Shown: positions 1 through 8,682 of the stretch, piece after piece
Layout: every line of letters begins with the position of its first letter
Numbering within the stretch: the first letter of the stretch is position 1
Source of the DNA: an uncultured Nitrospirota bacterium
GTDB taxonomy: Bacteria > Nitrospinota > Nitrospinia > CAJXCL01
Length of the DNA stretch: 43,182 bases
Assembly (NCBI GenBank): GCA_913051775.1
Contig: CAJXCL010000012.1
Location: forward strand, 1-43,182
Direction: 5' to 3'
The notes under the pieces: model-generated
The model's input: the letters and a program-made list of their open reading frames with translations, nothing else
The model's database searches: none
What the model was told of the DNA's origin: nothing
Program-made: the position numbers and the translations under genes

Positions 1-1150
1 CCTGAAAATCAGGCCGTTTCGATGGCCTGTCGTATAAAGGGGCCTCATCCACTAATGGTTTGATAGGAAGGTTTGCAGGTATGTTACCATTTTCTATTAT
101 TTTCATGTATCCATTATCCTTCACCTTTCCTACTACAACCGCATCCAGATCCCATTTCTTAAATATTTTCTCAACATCTTTTTCTTTTCCATTTTTAACA
201 ACTATCAGCATTCTCTCCTGCGACTCCGATAGCATGAGTTCGTAAGAGTTCATACCATCTTCCCTTCTGGGGATTTTCATGATATCCATTTCAATACCGG
301 TTCCAGACCTACCTGCCATTTCAAATGATGATGATGTTAAACCGGCGGCGCCCATATCCTGAATCCCTACAATGTAATCAGTTTTCATTAATTCAAGACA
401 CGCTTCCAAAAGCAGTTTCTCAGTAAATGGATCTCCTACCTGCACTGTCGGACGCTTTTCTTCAGACTTTTCATCAAATTCTTCAGAAGCCATTGTTGCC
501 CCATGAATACCGTCGCGGCCAGTTTTTGAACCTACATACATCACACTGTTTCCAACCCCGGAGGCTAGTCCTTTAAAAATCTTTTCGGTCTTCACGAGTC
601 CAAGGGCAAAAGCATTAACCAGAATGTTTCCGTTGTAACACTCATTAAAATAGATCTCTCCACCGACTGTTGGCACACCAATACAGTTGCCATAACCTGA
701 TATGCCGGCTACTACTCCATTCAAAAGGTATCTGGTTTTAGGGTGAGAGAGAGAACCAAACCTGAGTGAATTCATGGAAACTATAGGCCGGGCACCCATG
801 GTAAAAACATCCCGCAATATGCCTCCCACTCCGGTTGCCGCGCCCTGGTAAGGTTCAATAAAAGATGGATGGTTATGGCTTTCGATTTTAAAAACAACGG
901 ATTCTCCATCGCCTATATCCACAACCCCGGCATTTTCACCCGGACCCTGTATAACTTGAGGGCCGTCCGTAGGAAATTTTCTGAGATGAATTTTAGAGCT
1001 TTTGTAAGAACAATGCTCGCTCCACATCGCAGAGAAAATTCCTAATTCAGTTAAAGTCGGTTCCCGACCAAGTATGTTTAATATTTTTTGGTACTCTTCT
1101 TTGGAAAGGCCATGCTGTTTTATTAGTTCAGGAGTTATTTGCTTTTTCAT
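1..1150 (-). CDS. purL: Phosphoribosylformylglycinamidine synthase large subunit PurL, 3' end beyond the window
   Basis: PurL converts FGAR to FGAM with ATP and ammonia in de novo purine synthesis and is cytoplasmic. Reading the minus strand from the ATG at 1150 gives an uninterrupted frame to the left edge, about 383 residues, so roughly the N-terminal half of a normal ~740-aa small-type PurL is present. Recognisable motifs are the [12 protein letters not shown] block near residue 42, [26 protein letters not shown], and the downstream [11 protein letters not shown] segment typical of this AIR synthase-like ATPase fold. The start is the first ATG and gives the usual [10 protein letters not shown] opening. 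The gene is cut by the window edge and is not a pseudogene. Identification rests on family motifs and is secure; the C-terminus cannot be judged. Confidence 0.95.
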   Translation of the reverse strand, partial: MKKQITPELIKQHGLSKEEYQKILNILGREPTLTELGIFSAMWSEHCSYKSSKIHLRKFPTDGPQVIQGPGENAGVVDIGDGESVVFKIESHNHPSFIEPYQGAATGVGGILRDVFTMGARPIVSMNSLRFGSLSHPKTRYLLNGVVAGISGYGNCIGVPTVGGEIYFNECYNGNILVNAFALGLVKTEKIFKGLASGVGNSVMYVGSKTGRDGIHGATMASEEFDEKSEEKRPTVQVGDPFTEKLLLEACLELMKTDYIVGIQDMGAAGLTSSSFEMAGRSGTGIEMDIMKIPRREDGMNSYELMLSESQERMLIVVKNGKEKDVEKIFKKWDLDAVVVGKVKDNGYMKIIENGNIPANLPIKPLVDEAPLYDRPSKRPDFQ

Positions 1151-1295
1151 AGCATAAAGGAATGTTAAAGAGATTTACTTGAAAAAAATTTCTGTAAAAG
1201 ATAATAGAAAATAACTGGTTAAAATTCAATAAATTTTATATATATTGACAGTCCAAGCAAAATCGTTTAAAAATATTTTACTGCACAGCCACAAT

Positions 1296-1344
1296 GGCAC
1301 CAAGGCAAAAGATATCGCAATTGATATCTTTGTGCCTTGGTGCC
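1296..1344. repeat. Long intergenic hairpin (near-perfect inverted repeat)
   Basis: Arms of 21 and 22 nt (1296-1316 and 1323-1344) pair with a single unpaired base around a 6-nt loop. The arm begins GGCACCAAGGCA and ends GATATC. It lies between divergent purL and the FN3 gene, directly upstream of the latter's start. No T-tract follows on either strand, so it is not a standard terminator. It resembles the 'cacaaaggcaccaaggcac' type of intergenic repeat. Fragments of similar wording occur near 3637-3660 and 6979-7003, which suggests a dispersed family. Confidence 0.7.
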
Positions 1345-1371
1345 TAATATAATTTTTAGTAAGGTGTATAT

Positions 1372-2661
1372 ATGCTTTTAAATCGGGTTATTTGTCTTAT
1401 ATTCGTCTGTCTTGGTGTGTTACCGGTTCTGTCCTTTTCAGAGATTCTGCCTGTGAAATCCCCACCTCAAAATTTTTCGGCAGTTTCCGGGGAAATACGA
1501 GCTGTTCCCTTAACTTGGTCGATGCACAAAAATACAAAAGTTTCAGGTTACGCAATATACCGTTCTGACTCAAAAGGCAGCGTATTTAAAGAGATAGCGA
1601 AATTGCCTTCAAGATATATCACCAGTTACCTAGATGGCAAAGAGGCGGCGCGGGCTACTTTCAAACAACTTACCAAGCTGCTGCAGCCATCGTTATCAGA
1701 TAATAAAAATTATTATTATAAAATTGTAACCATCGTAGAGGAAAACAGCATGGGTGAGTTTTCTGAGATTATAAAGGCAACAACCGCACCAAAACCATCT
1801 CCACCTCTTCATTTTAAAGCTTTTGGCGGCGGGGCCAGAATCGTTTCTTTAAATTGGCTACCCCCCAAAGACAAGACTGTTACTGGATATAGAATATACC
1901 GTAAAAGCAGTGAGGATGAAAAATTATTGTCAATTAAAGATATTTCCGGCAGACTTACTCTCTCTTATGTCGACAAGGGAGGCATGGAAAAGCCTTTAGA
2001 AAACAGACATGAATATTTTTATGCTATTTCCTCTCTCAACCAGGCAGAAGCGGAAAGTTACATAACTAAAATTATATCAGCAATAACAAAAAGTGCGCCT
2101 CCGCCCGTCGAAGGTATTTCCGCTTCAAAAGGAAAAGTAAGGAGCATTGAAATAACCTGGCATCCCTCTCCTATCGTTGACTTAAAACATTACGCCATTC
2201 TTAAAAAAAGAATTGATTTTTCAGAGAGCCAGAAAGAGATAAGAGTTCCGGCAGACACAACAACGTACTTTGACGAAAATCTTCCAGATGGAGTGAGATA
2301 CCATTACCAAATAAAAGCTGTTGATTTTGATGGACTGGAAGGGACGCCTTCCCTTGAAGCAAGTGGAATCACTAAAAACATCCCCTCAACACCGAAAAAT
2401 ATTGAAGTTTTCATAGATGAAGATAAGTTAATTATAAAGTGGGATAAGAATCCAGAGCCTGATATCGTAAAATATGAGATATACAAAATTTCAGGGTTTA
2501 TTGGGGTTATGAAAAAATTAGGTATTACTAAAGAACCCTCTTTTGTTGATCGCAATGTAAAAAAAGGAGCCAGGGTTTCCTATGAAATTGTAGCAGTCGA
2601 TGAAGATAATCTTAAGAGTAAAAAGTCTGATATTATTACTGTTTTAATTCCAAAGCAATAA
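1372..2661 (+). CDS. Exported protein with four fibronectin type III domains
   Basis: This 429-aa protein starts with a hydrophobic signal sequence (residues ~1-23, ending near VLSFSE), so it is probably exported to the periplasm or outer membrane. The rest reads as four FN3-like beta-sandwich repeats at roughly residues 30-138, 140-240, 241-336 and 337-427. Each shows the family pattern of a proline-rich entry (PPQNFSA, PPLHFKA, PPPVEGISA, STPKNIEV), a core tryptophan (LTW, LNW, ITW, IKW), a GYxIYR-like strand and a Y-x-Y/I strand. FN3 domains bind proteins or polysaccharides; no catalytic domain is visible. The gene stands alone on the plus strand, with AAGGTG just before its ATG. Specific function is unknown. 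The domain call is confident; localisation is inferred from the signal peptide. Confidence 0.85.
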   Translation: MLLNRVICLIFVCLGVLPVLSFSEILPVKSPPQNFSAVSGEIRAVPLTWSMHKNTKVSGYAIYRSDSKGSVFKEIAKLPSRYITSYLDGKEAARATFKQLTKLLQPSLSDNKNYYYKIVTIVEENSMGEFSEIIKATTAPKPSPPLHFKAFGGGARIVSLNWLPPKDKTVTGYRIYRKSSEDEKLLSIKDISGRLTLSYVDKGGMEKPLENRHEYFYAISSLNQAEAESYITKIISAITKSAPPPVEGISASKGKVRSIEITWHPSPIVDLKHYAILKKRIDFSESQKEIRVPADTTTYFDENLPDGVRYHYQIKAVDFDGLEGTPSLEASGITKNIPSTPKNIEVFIDEDKLIIKWDKNPEPDIVKYEIYKISGFIGVMKKLGITKEPSFVDRNVKKGARVSYEIVAVDEDNLKSKKSDIITVLIPKQ

Positions 2662-2755
2662 AGCCAGAAGTCGGGAGCCGGCTCTCTCATTTCTCAGCTA
2701 TTAACTCTCTGTTTCCTGTTTTTTTTGCTGATCCCCGGCCACCTGAAACCAGATA

Positions 2756-3205
2756 TTACAACTCTATTATCAAAGCCTGTTCGTCGCAAGCAGGGAACTT
2801 TGAACAATTGACACAATCCTTCCAGATTTTCTGCGGCAGGTCTTCTTTATCTATCGGATGAAATCCTATTTTTTTAAAAAATTCCGCTGTATAAGTCAAA
2901 ACAAAAACTTTTTTTACGTAAAGCGATCTGGCTTCTTCCAAGCAATATTTAACTAAAGCGGAACCTATGCCAAGTGACAGTCTATTTTCCAGAATTGCCA
3001 GTGACCTGATTTCTGCAATATTCTCCCAGCTAAGGGCTAAAGCAGCTACCCCGAGAACTCCGTTGCCTTTCTCATATACGGAGAAATCACGTATATGTTC
3101 ATATAAATCATTTAACGTTCGGGAAAGCATTTCACCCCGCTCCGCGTAAGGTTTTATGGTTTCCTGAATAAAGGGGATATCATTTAAGGTTGCTTTTCTA
3201 ATCAT
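2756..3205 (-). CDS. GNAT-family N-acetyltransferase, N-acetylglutamate synthase-like
   Basis: A compact 149-aa acetyltransferase with one GNAT domain. It contains the acetyl-CoA pyrophosphate-binding loop as LGIGSALVKYCLEEA near residues 78-92 and the following strand VKKVFVLTYTAEFFKKIGF. This arrangement, together with the C-terminal CVNCSKFPACDEQALI segment, resembles the short ArgA-type N-acetylglutamate synthases described for bacteria that lack full-length ArgA. The likely reaction is acetyl transfer from acetyl-CoA to glutamate for arginine synthesis, but a different amine substrate is possible because no arg gene lies inside the window. The C-terminal cysteine cluster (C137, C140, C146 by count) is a family trait that might bind metal. 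It is encoded downstream of a tiny lipoprotein gene on the same strand. Confidence 0.8.
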   Translation of the reverse strand: MIRKATLNDIPFIQETIKPYAERGEMLSRTLNDLYEHIRDFSVYEKGNGVLGVAALALSWENIAEIRSLAILENRLSLGIGSALVKYCLEEARSLYVKKVFVLTYTAEFFKKIGFHPIDKEDLPQKIWKDCVNCSKFPACDEQALIIEL

Positions 3206-3225
3206 AGTTTAAAATGTCTTTTACA

Positions 3226-3259
3226 CCCCCTTAATCCCCCCTCAAGGGCGGATAAGGGG
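3226..3259. repeat. C/G-rich intergenic palindrome
   Basis: CCCCTTAATCC pairs with GGATAAGGGG (one bulge) around an inner CCCT/AGGG, forming a hairpin between the small lipoprotein gene and the acetyltransferase gene. The G/C-rich core contrasts with the AT-rich surroundings. Sequences of the 'ccccttaatccccc' kind are common dispersed intergenic repeats in several bacterial groups. There is no T-tract, so termination is unlikely to be rho-independent here. Confidence 0.6.
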
Positions 3260-3264
3260 ATCGG

Positions 3265-3399
3265 CTACACTGTAATATATCTTTCACTAATAAAAGAAGA
3301 TTCCGGTTCAGGCGGGGGTTTAGGAGGACCTTTTATGCCACAGGCAGAAACAGCGGCACTTATTGCTACGATTAAGAAAATTATAATAATTTTTTTCAC
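3265..3399 (-). CDS. Small lipoprotein of the LptM/YifL type (44 aa)
   Basis: A short frame below usual ORF cut-offs. GTG at 3399 begins a basic n-region (MKK), a run of isoleucines and aliphatics, then a lipobox SAVSAC with the cysteine near residue 20, followed by GIKGPPKPPPEPE. The string C-G-x-K-G-P-x-x-x-P right after the lipid cysteine is the hallmark of the LptM/YifL lipoprotein family. In Gram-negative bacteria this family assists maturation of the LPS translocon LptDE and usually sits beside lysA or argH. The protein should be acylated and anchored to the outer membrane. GTG was chosen because an ATG 8 nt upstream is out of frame. The Shine-Dalgarno match is weak. The family call is good; function is from homology only. 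Confidence 0.75.
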   Translation of the reverse strand: MKKIIIIFLIVAISAAVSACGIKGPPKPPPEPESSFISERYITV

Positions 3400-3680
3400 G
3401 GCTTCATCTTGTATTTTTGATCCGATCACGGATTTCAGTTAAAACAAAGGGTATTTAATCAAACCCTAAAAACAAATGCAAGTTAAATATATTTTATAAA
3501 TTTATTGAAGATAATTTTTATAATTGAATAGTTGTTTTTGTCTTTGTGTACTACAGCCCATGCCCAGCAATAAACTGAAAAATTTAAACATTCTGTCGTT
3601 CAACTGCCACGAACCTTTCAATAATATTTTTCATCTTTGCGCACTTTGCGTCTCTGCTGTCAAAAGTCATAATGGTATTG

Positions 3681-5942
3681 TCACATCAGGTTAATGGGGT
3701 CTATGTCGTATTTAACTTTTACTTTGGCTTTTTTTAATAAACTTCCGGTAAATTCTGTTTTCATCTCTTGAACAATCTCCTTCAAGGGGTTAGAAGCCGG
3801 GCCTTTTAATATTATCTGCCACCTATAGACATTTTTTATTTTATACAGCAGAGATTTTGCAGGCCCTAAAAAATCAACCGCAGGATATTTGCTTTTTCCC
3901 TTACTTTGTTTGGCGGTGATTTTTTTGAGAGATTTTCCAAATTGAACAGCAATTTTTTTTACTGCTTCTTCATTTACACTTTTTAATTTAATACCAACCA
4001 TTTTAGTATAAGGAGGATAACCTAACCTTTCTCTCCAATCGATTTCCCGCGCGGCAAAATTTTCATAATCGTAATTTTTACTGTGTTTAATAATATCATT
4101 ATTTGGATTATACGTCTGGACAACGGCTTTTCCTAAAAGATTACCCCTGCCCGATCTTCCCGCTACTTGGGTGATTAATTGAAACGTCCTTTCCCCAGAC
4201 CTGAAATCAGGAATATTGAGGGATAGATCAGCTGCGACAACACCTACAAGCGTGACAAATGGGAAATCATGCCCTTTGGCAATCATTTGAGTGCCTATCA
4301 GAATATCAACTTCACGTTTTTCGATTTTTTTAAAAATGTTGTGGTAAGCGTGTTTTGTCCTAGTTGAGTCTCTGTCCATCCTCAGTACTCTTGCATTTGG
4401 AAAAAGCCTGTAACAATCCTCTTCTACTTTTTGCGTTCCTATCCCAGAGAAATTTATTTTTATCCCTTTGCATTCAGGACACGTATTAGGAACTTTTACA
4501 TGATAGTCGCAATAATGGCAGCGGTTAAGCTTTTCAGCAAAATGAAAAGTAAGGCTGACACTGCAGTTTTGGCAATAAAAAGTATATCCGCATTCTCTGC
4601 ACTGCAGGAAAGAAGCGGTTCCGCGCCTGTTTAAAAACAGAAACACCTGCTCGTTCTTAACTAAGCAATTTTCAATTTCTTCTCGTAAAATCCTGGAAAT
4701 TACCGCCCTTTTAGGAATATCAGTATTTTTAACGCGCATGTCAACGATGTCGATTTCCGGCAGGCGCTGATTTCCAACCCTGTTCGGCAAGGTAAGATAA
4801 ACGTATTTCCCTTTTTTAGCCTGGTTATATGATTCCAGAGATGGAGTAGCTGAACCTAATATGACAATTGCCTCTGAAATTTCACCTAATTTAATTGCCA
4901 CATCCCTAGCATGGTAACAAGGACTTTCATCCTGTTTATAAGAGTACTCATGCTCTTCATCAACAACAATCATTCCCAGGTTAGCAAAAGGGGCAAAGAT
5001 CGCAGATCTTGGCCCTACAGCTACTTTAGCTTGCCCACTCCGGATCCTGCGCCATTCATCGTATCGCTCTCCATCAGACAAAGTACTGTGCAGCAGGGCA
5101 ACCTTATCTCCAAACCGTGATTTAAGCCGTTGTATTAATTGTGGAGTAATCGCAATTTCTGGAACGAGGTAAATGACTTCTTTTCCTTGGGAAAGAGTCT
5201 CTGAGATGTTTTGCATATATATTTCTGTTTTCCCGCTACCTGTAATTCCATGCAGAAGATAAACCTTATGTTTTTGCTCATTAATGCCAATAGAAATTTT
5301 TTTAAATGTCTTAAATTGCTCTGTATTCAAAGTTTTAGGAATTTTTTGGCTTTTCTCTTCTTCTACATTAGACAGAGGGTTACGACCGACTTCTTTACGG
5401 ATAATTCGTATGATCCCACTTTTATGCAGTGTATTAACTACACTGGAAAGACTTTTGATTTCCCGGCCGAGTTCCTTGTATGAAGTTTCCCCAGTAAGTA
5501 AAATACGGATTACTTGCTGCTGTTTTTGTGACCTGCTGAACTTCTTTTTTATATCGTTTTCAGTAAAATTCTTAATCAAAGACAGATGTTTTTCATATTT
5601 AGGTTTTAATCTCTCCATGCTCTTAGGCAGGGCGGTTTTAATCACCTCGCCCCACGGAGCAAGATAATAATCAGCAATCCAGCGGGTTAAATCCATCAGT
5701 CTAAGACTTATAACAGGGGCTTTATCTAATACATTAATAATCTCCTTTAATTTATTTTCATATTCCGAATCTATTTCATTCGTTGTTTCAACAACATACC
5801 CGGTAATTCTCCTGGGGCCAAATGGGACTAAAACCCTCATTCCTTTTTGGATAAACGGGACTAACCTCTCTGGAATTTTGTATGAAAAAACAGTTTTTAA
5901 GGGGAGACCGACTACTACGTGGGCAATTCCATCCTTCTCCAT
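3681..5942 (-). CDS. priA: Primosomal protein N' (replication restart helicase PriA)
   Basis: PriA is a 3'-5' superfamily 2 DNA helicase that recognises stalled forks and reloads the replisome. The 753-aa product has the full family layout. It has an N-terminal DNA-binding domain (~1-110), Walker A GITGSGKT at 232-239, the DEEH box at 328-331, and the SAT motif near 364. Four CxxC pairs bind two zinc ions: C448/C451, C457/C460, C475/C478 and C488/C491. The C-terminal helicase lobe includes GTQMIAKGHDFPFVTLVGV and QVAGRSGRG. The length matches the family. It is divergent from the neighbouring TVP38 gene, with an 83-nt intergenic region. Upstream open frames on the opposite strand are shadows. 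Identity is secure. Confidence 0.97.
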   Translation of the reverse strand: MEKDGIAHVVVGLPLKTVFSYKIPERLVPFIQKGMRVLVPFGPRRITGYVVETTNEIDSEYENKLKEIINVLDKAPVISLRLMDLTRWIADYYLAPWGEVIKTALPKSMERLKPKYEKHLSLIKNFTENDIKKKFSRSQKQQQVIRILLTGETSYKELGREIKSLSSVVNTLHKSGIIRIIRKEVGRNPLSNVEEEKSQKIPKTLNTEQFKTFKKISIGINEQKHKVYLLHGITGSGKTEIYMQNISETLSQGKEVIYLVPEIAITPQLIQRLKSRFGDKVALLHSTLSDGERYDEWRRIRSGQAKVAVGPRSAIFAPFANLGMIVVDEEHEYSYKQDESPCYHARDVAIKLGEISEAIVILGSATPSLESYNQAKKGKYVYLTLPNRVGNQRLPEIDIVDMRVKNTDIPKRAVISRILREEIENCLVKNEQVFLFLNRRGTASFLQCRECGYTFYCQNCSVSLTFHFAEKLNRCHYCDYHVKVPNTCPECKGIKINFSGIGTQKVEEDCYRLFPNARVLRMDRDSTRTKHAYHNIFKKIEKREVDILIGTQMIAKGHDFPFVTLVGVVAADLSLNIPDFRSGERTFQLITQVAGRSGRGNLLGKAVVQTYNPNNDIIKHSKNYDYENFAAREIDWRERLGYPPYTKMVGIKLKSVNEEAVKKIAVQFGKSLKKITAKQSKGKSKYPAVDFLGPAKSLLYKIKNVYRWQIILKGPASNPLKEIVQEMKTEFTGSLLKKAKVKVKYDIDPINLM

Positions 5943-6025
5943 AACAGGATCATCCTAATCACGCTCAACGTCTTAATAAGAAAATTACTCTTGTATAGGG
6001 TTGAGATTATAAATATATTAGAAAG

Positions 6026-6694
6026 ATGTCAAGCATAGATAAAACTAAAAAGAAAAATATAATTAAACTGGCATTATTCGCAGGGGTAATTATCTTACTA
6101 ATTGCCCTGATCAAAACTACAGGGGCGGATCAATACCTTGATAAAGAGAGACTTCATTCGTGGATTAAAGGGTTTGGTCCCTGGGGACCTCTTGTTTACA
6201 TACTGATTTACTCTATTACACCCATCTTATTTCTACCAGGGCTTCCCGTAACCGTAGCAGCGGGCCTGGCCTTTGGCCCTGTTTATGGAACTATTATTGC
6301 CCTTGTAGGAGCAACGATAGGCGCCTGCTTAGCGTTTTTTGTCTCTAGATATTTTGCCAGAAGCCAGATAGAAAATTTACTTGAAGGCAAATTGAAAAAA
6401 ATAGATGAAGGGGTCGAAAAAAAAGGATGGGTATATGTTGCTGTTACCAGGTTGATTCCTGTTTTTCCGTTTAATCTCTTAAACTATGCTTTTGGGTTAA
6501 CAAAAATAAGGTTCAGCCATTACGCAATTACTTCTTTTATCTGTATGTTTCCCGCAACAGCCGCTTATGTAGTTTTATCCAGTTCCCTGTTTGACCTCTT
6601 GGAAGGCAGGGTAACCCCTGAACTCATTATTGGGGTTGCAATGTTAGCAGCTGTTTCCGCCGTCCCTTTTATTTATAACAAACTAAAAAAGTAA
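6026..6694 (+). CDS. TVP38/TMEM64 (DedA/VTT-domain) membrane protein
   Basis: A 222-aa polytopic inner-membrane protein. After a lysine-rich cytoplasmic start it has a first membrane segment (~17-33). The conserved VTT/DedA core begins around GPWGPLVYILIYSI, continues through FLPGLPVTVAAGLAFGPVYG and GATIGACLAFFVSRYFAR, and ends with a loop containing TRLIPVFPFNLLNYAFGLT. Two further membrane segments close the protein. This family is linked to lipid scrambling or proton-coupled transport, and in bacteria to membrane homeostasis; the substrate is not known for this member. The gene is monocistronic and divergent from priA. Family assignment is firm, and function is only what the family allows. 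Confidence 0.9.
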   Translation: MSSIDKTKKKNIIKLALFAGVIILLIALIKTTGADQYLDKERLHSWIKGFGPWGPLVYILIYSITPILFLPGLPVTVAAGLAFGPVYGTIIALVGATIGACLAFFVSRYFARSQIENLLEGKLKKIDEGVEKKGWVYVAVTRLIPVFPFNLLNYAFGLTKIRFSHYAITSFICMFPATAAYVVLSSSLFDLLEGRVTPELIIGVAMLAAVSAVPFIYNKLKK

Positions 6695-6711
6695 GCTTTT
6701 AGAAATACCCT

Positions 6712-6880
6712 TTATTTAGTCTCAAATTTATTCATTTCCCACCATAAAATTGTCCTGCTGATATTCAATTTTTCTGCCGCTGCCTTAATATTCCACCGGC
6801 ATAAATGAAGTGTTTTATGTATTCTTTCCTATTCCGGAATTTGGGACAGATCAGTATCTTTTACCTATGTTATTCAACAA
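6712..6880 (-). pseudogene. Decayed C-terminus of an NtrC-type (sigma-54) response regulator: Fis-like HTH
   Basis: On the minus strand an open frame contains the helix-turn-helix typical of NtrC-family C-termini: WNIKAAAEKLNISRTILWWE, followed by MNKFETK and a TAA at 6714-6712. This matches the family pattern 'GWNxxxAAxxLgISRTTLyrKlkky'. Just upstream the frame reads LSQIPE, an in-frame TAG, then ERIHKTLHLCR, where intact proteins have an uninterrupted LxxIEREhI helix. No AAA+ ATPase domain lies upstream; the UshA-like gene occupies that space on the other strand. So only a 3' relic carrying a stop survives. The HTH residues remain readable, so decay looks recent or partial. Interpretation as a remnant is inference from the motif. 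Confidence 0.65.
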
Positions 6881-7003
6881 ATGAAACATTCCTGGTACCA
6901 CTCTATATATATTTTGTTTTATGAAGTTATTATTGATATGATATTTTTTAGCCTAAGAAGTAGCCACAACTACAATTTGCCACAAAGGTTCGAAGACACA
7001 AAG

Positions 7004-8635
7004 ATGAATAAAAGAATAGCTCGAAAATACATTATTTTATTTTCTGCGTTCAGCGTTTTCTTTTTACCAACTCCTCGTTTCGTGGAATCCACGGAAATAA
7101 AAATTACACTGTTCCATTTAAATGATACGTACCATATTGCCCCTGTAAGGGCGAAGGAAAGAGATGAAAAAAATAAAAAAATATTCGTTAAGCAAGGGGG
7201 AATGGCGCGGATTCGAACCCTTATAACTGCCTATCAGAATGATAATCCGAAAATTCCTGTGTTGATTTTACATGCCGGGGATATGCTTTCACCTTCATTT
7301 CTTTCCGGGAAAGAACGTCTAAAGGGAAAACAGATGATAGACGTTTTAAACCGCGTCCCTCTTGATATTGCTGTATTGGGAAATCACGACTTTGATTTTG
7401 GGTGTAAAGGTCTCGAAAAGCGGATTAAGGAAAGTGAATTTATTTGGCTGGCGTCAAATATCAAATTTCCGGAAGCCAGTCCTGTATTTAAAAAAATAAA
7501 AAATATTCATATTTTTGAATTCCAGGGAATTAAAATTGGCTTTTTTGGATTAACCGTCCCTTTCCGAACCGCAATGCCGTGTCATCAATATGACAAAGAT
7601 AAAATTCTTTTTCTAAATCCCTTAAGCGCGGTAAAGCAGGTTATGCGGAGCTTGAAAGAACAAAAAGTGGAGATCATTGTGGGACTTACCCACCTTAATA
7701 TGACTACTGATGAACAAATAGCAATGGAAAACCCTGACATAGATGTAATAATAGGGGGGCACGAGCATGTTCCTTTAAGCGCGTTAGTCGGCAATACTTT
7801 GATAAGAAAGGCCGGAACCAATGCAATTAATCTAGGAAAGGTTGAATTGACTTATTTTACCTCTCAACAGAAAAGTGAGCCCGTTATTAAAAAAAACCAT
7901 GAATTTATTCCTGTCAGTGAAAACATTCGACCCGACCCTGATTTAAAAAAAATAGTAGATAAATATCAGGAAAGAATTAAAAAGTACGACAAAATTATCG
8001 GGCAGACAGAGACTCCCTTAGAAGCAAGAAGTATTTGCATGAGATCACATGAAACTAATACCGGCAACCTAATAGCCGATTTAATGAGGAAAATAAGTAA
8101 AAGTGATCTGGCGTTGATTAATGGAGGGACATTTCGCGCAGACAAAATTTTCAATACAGGGCTTATTAACGCTAAGGATGTATATAACCTGATTCCTTAC
8201 AACGACAAAATTGTTTCTATAGAAATAGACGGAAAGACTATTCTTGAGGCACTTGAAAACGGCGTCGCAAATTGGGGCAGGTTGAAAGGAGGTTTCCCCC
8301 AAGTTTCAGGAATTAAATTTGAATTCGATCCTGAAAGACCAAATTATAATAAAATCATTAAAAGCTCGGTTGAGATTAACGGCAAGCCGATAAAACTCAA
8401 TAAAAAATATAAATTAAGCGCAAATGAGTTTTTGGTTAAAAGAGGAGAAATCGATGGATATACCATGATTCAGGGAAAAGAGGTGTTAGGGGAACACGGA
8501 CTACTCACAGATGTTTTTATTGAATATATCCTGGACAATAAAACGATTTCTCCAACTTTGGACCAAAGGATTGTTATTTTTGGAACAGATACTTTAAATC
8601 ATTATAAGTGCGGGGCTCCCGATCAGGTTTTTTAA
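7004..8635 (+). CDS. UshA/5'-nucleotidase-family periplasmic metallophosphoesterase
   Basis: Cleaves phosphate from nucleotides or related esters with a dimetal centre, probably in the periplasm. From ATG 7004 the product is 543 aa with a signal peptide (~1-29). An in-frame ATG at 6881 would add 41 residues and bury the signal sequence, so the later start is preferred. The N-terminal calcineurin-like domain has the metal-binding blocks HLNDTYH (~38), LHAGDML, LGNHDFDFG, LTHLN and GGHEH in order. The C-terminal 5'-nucleotidase domain holds the substrate region: ETNTGNLIADLM, ALINGGTFRAD and YNLIPYNDKIV. Length is normal. It is a single gene facing the DEAD-box gene. Substrate (nucleotide, UDP-sugar or 2',3'-cyclic nucleotide) cannot be told from sequence alone. 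Confidence 0.9.
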   Translation: MNKRIARKYIILFSAFSVFFLPTPRFVESTEIKITLFHLNDTYHIAPVRAKERDEKNKKIFVKQGGMARIRTLITAYQNDNPKIPVLILHAGDMLSPSFLSGKERLKGKQMIDVLNRVPLDIAVLGNHDFDFGCKGLEKRIKESEFIWLASNIKFPEASPVFKKIKNIHIFEFQGIKIGFFGLTVPFRTAMPCHQYDKDKILFLNPLSAVKQVMRSLKEQKVEIIVGLTHLNMTTDEQIAMENPDIDVIIGGHEHVPLSALVGNTLIRKAGTNAINLGKVELTYFTSQQKSEPVIKKNHEFIPVSENIRPDPDLKKIVDKYQERIKKYDKIIGQTETPLEARSICMRSHETNTGNLIADLMRKISKSDLALINGGTFRADKIFNTGLINAKDVYNLIPYNDKIVSIEIDGKTILEALENGVANWGRLKGGFPQVSGIKFEFDPERPNYNKIIKSSVEINGKPIKLNKKYKLSANEFLVKRGEIDGYTMIQGKEVLGEHGLLTDVFIEYILDNKTISPTLDQRIVIFGTDTLNHYKCGAPDQVF

Positions 8636-8682
8636 ATATCGTGGTAGGAGAAAATCTATCGACTTCAGCCGGTAACAGCTAA

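Noticed and set aside
1-1150. Truncated purL pseudogene
   Set aside because: The frame is intact to the window edge; the truncation is due to the window boundary.
6881-7003. N-terminal extension of the UshA-like protein
   Set aside because: The 41 extra residues would precede a normal signal peptide. ATG 7004 gives the expected start, and the upstream part overlaps the repeat-like 'ccacaaaggttcgaagacacaaag' type region.
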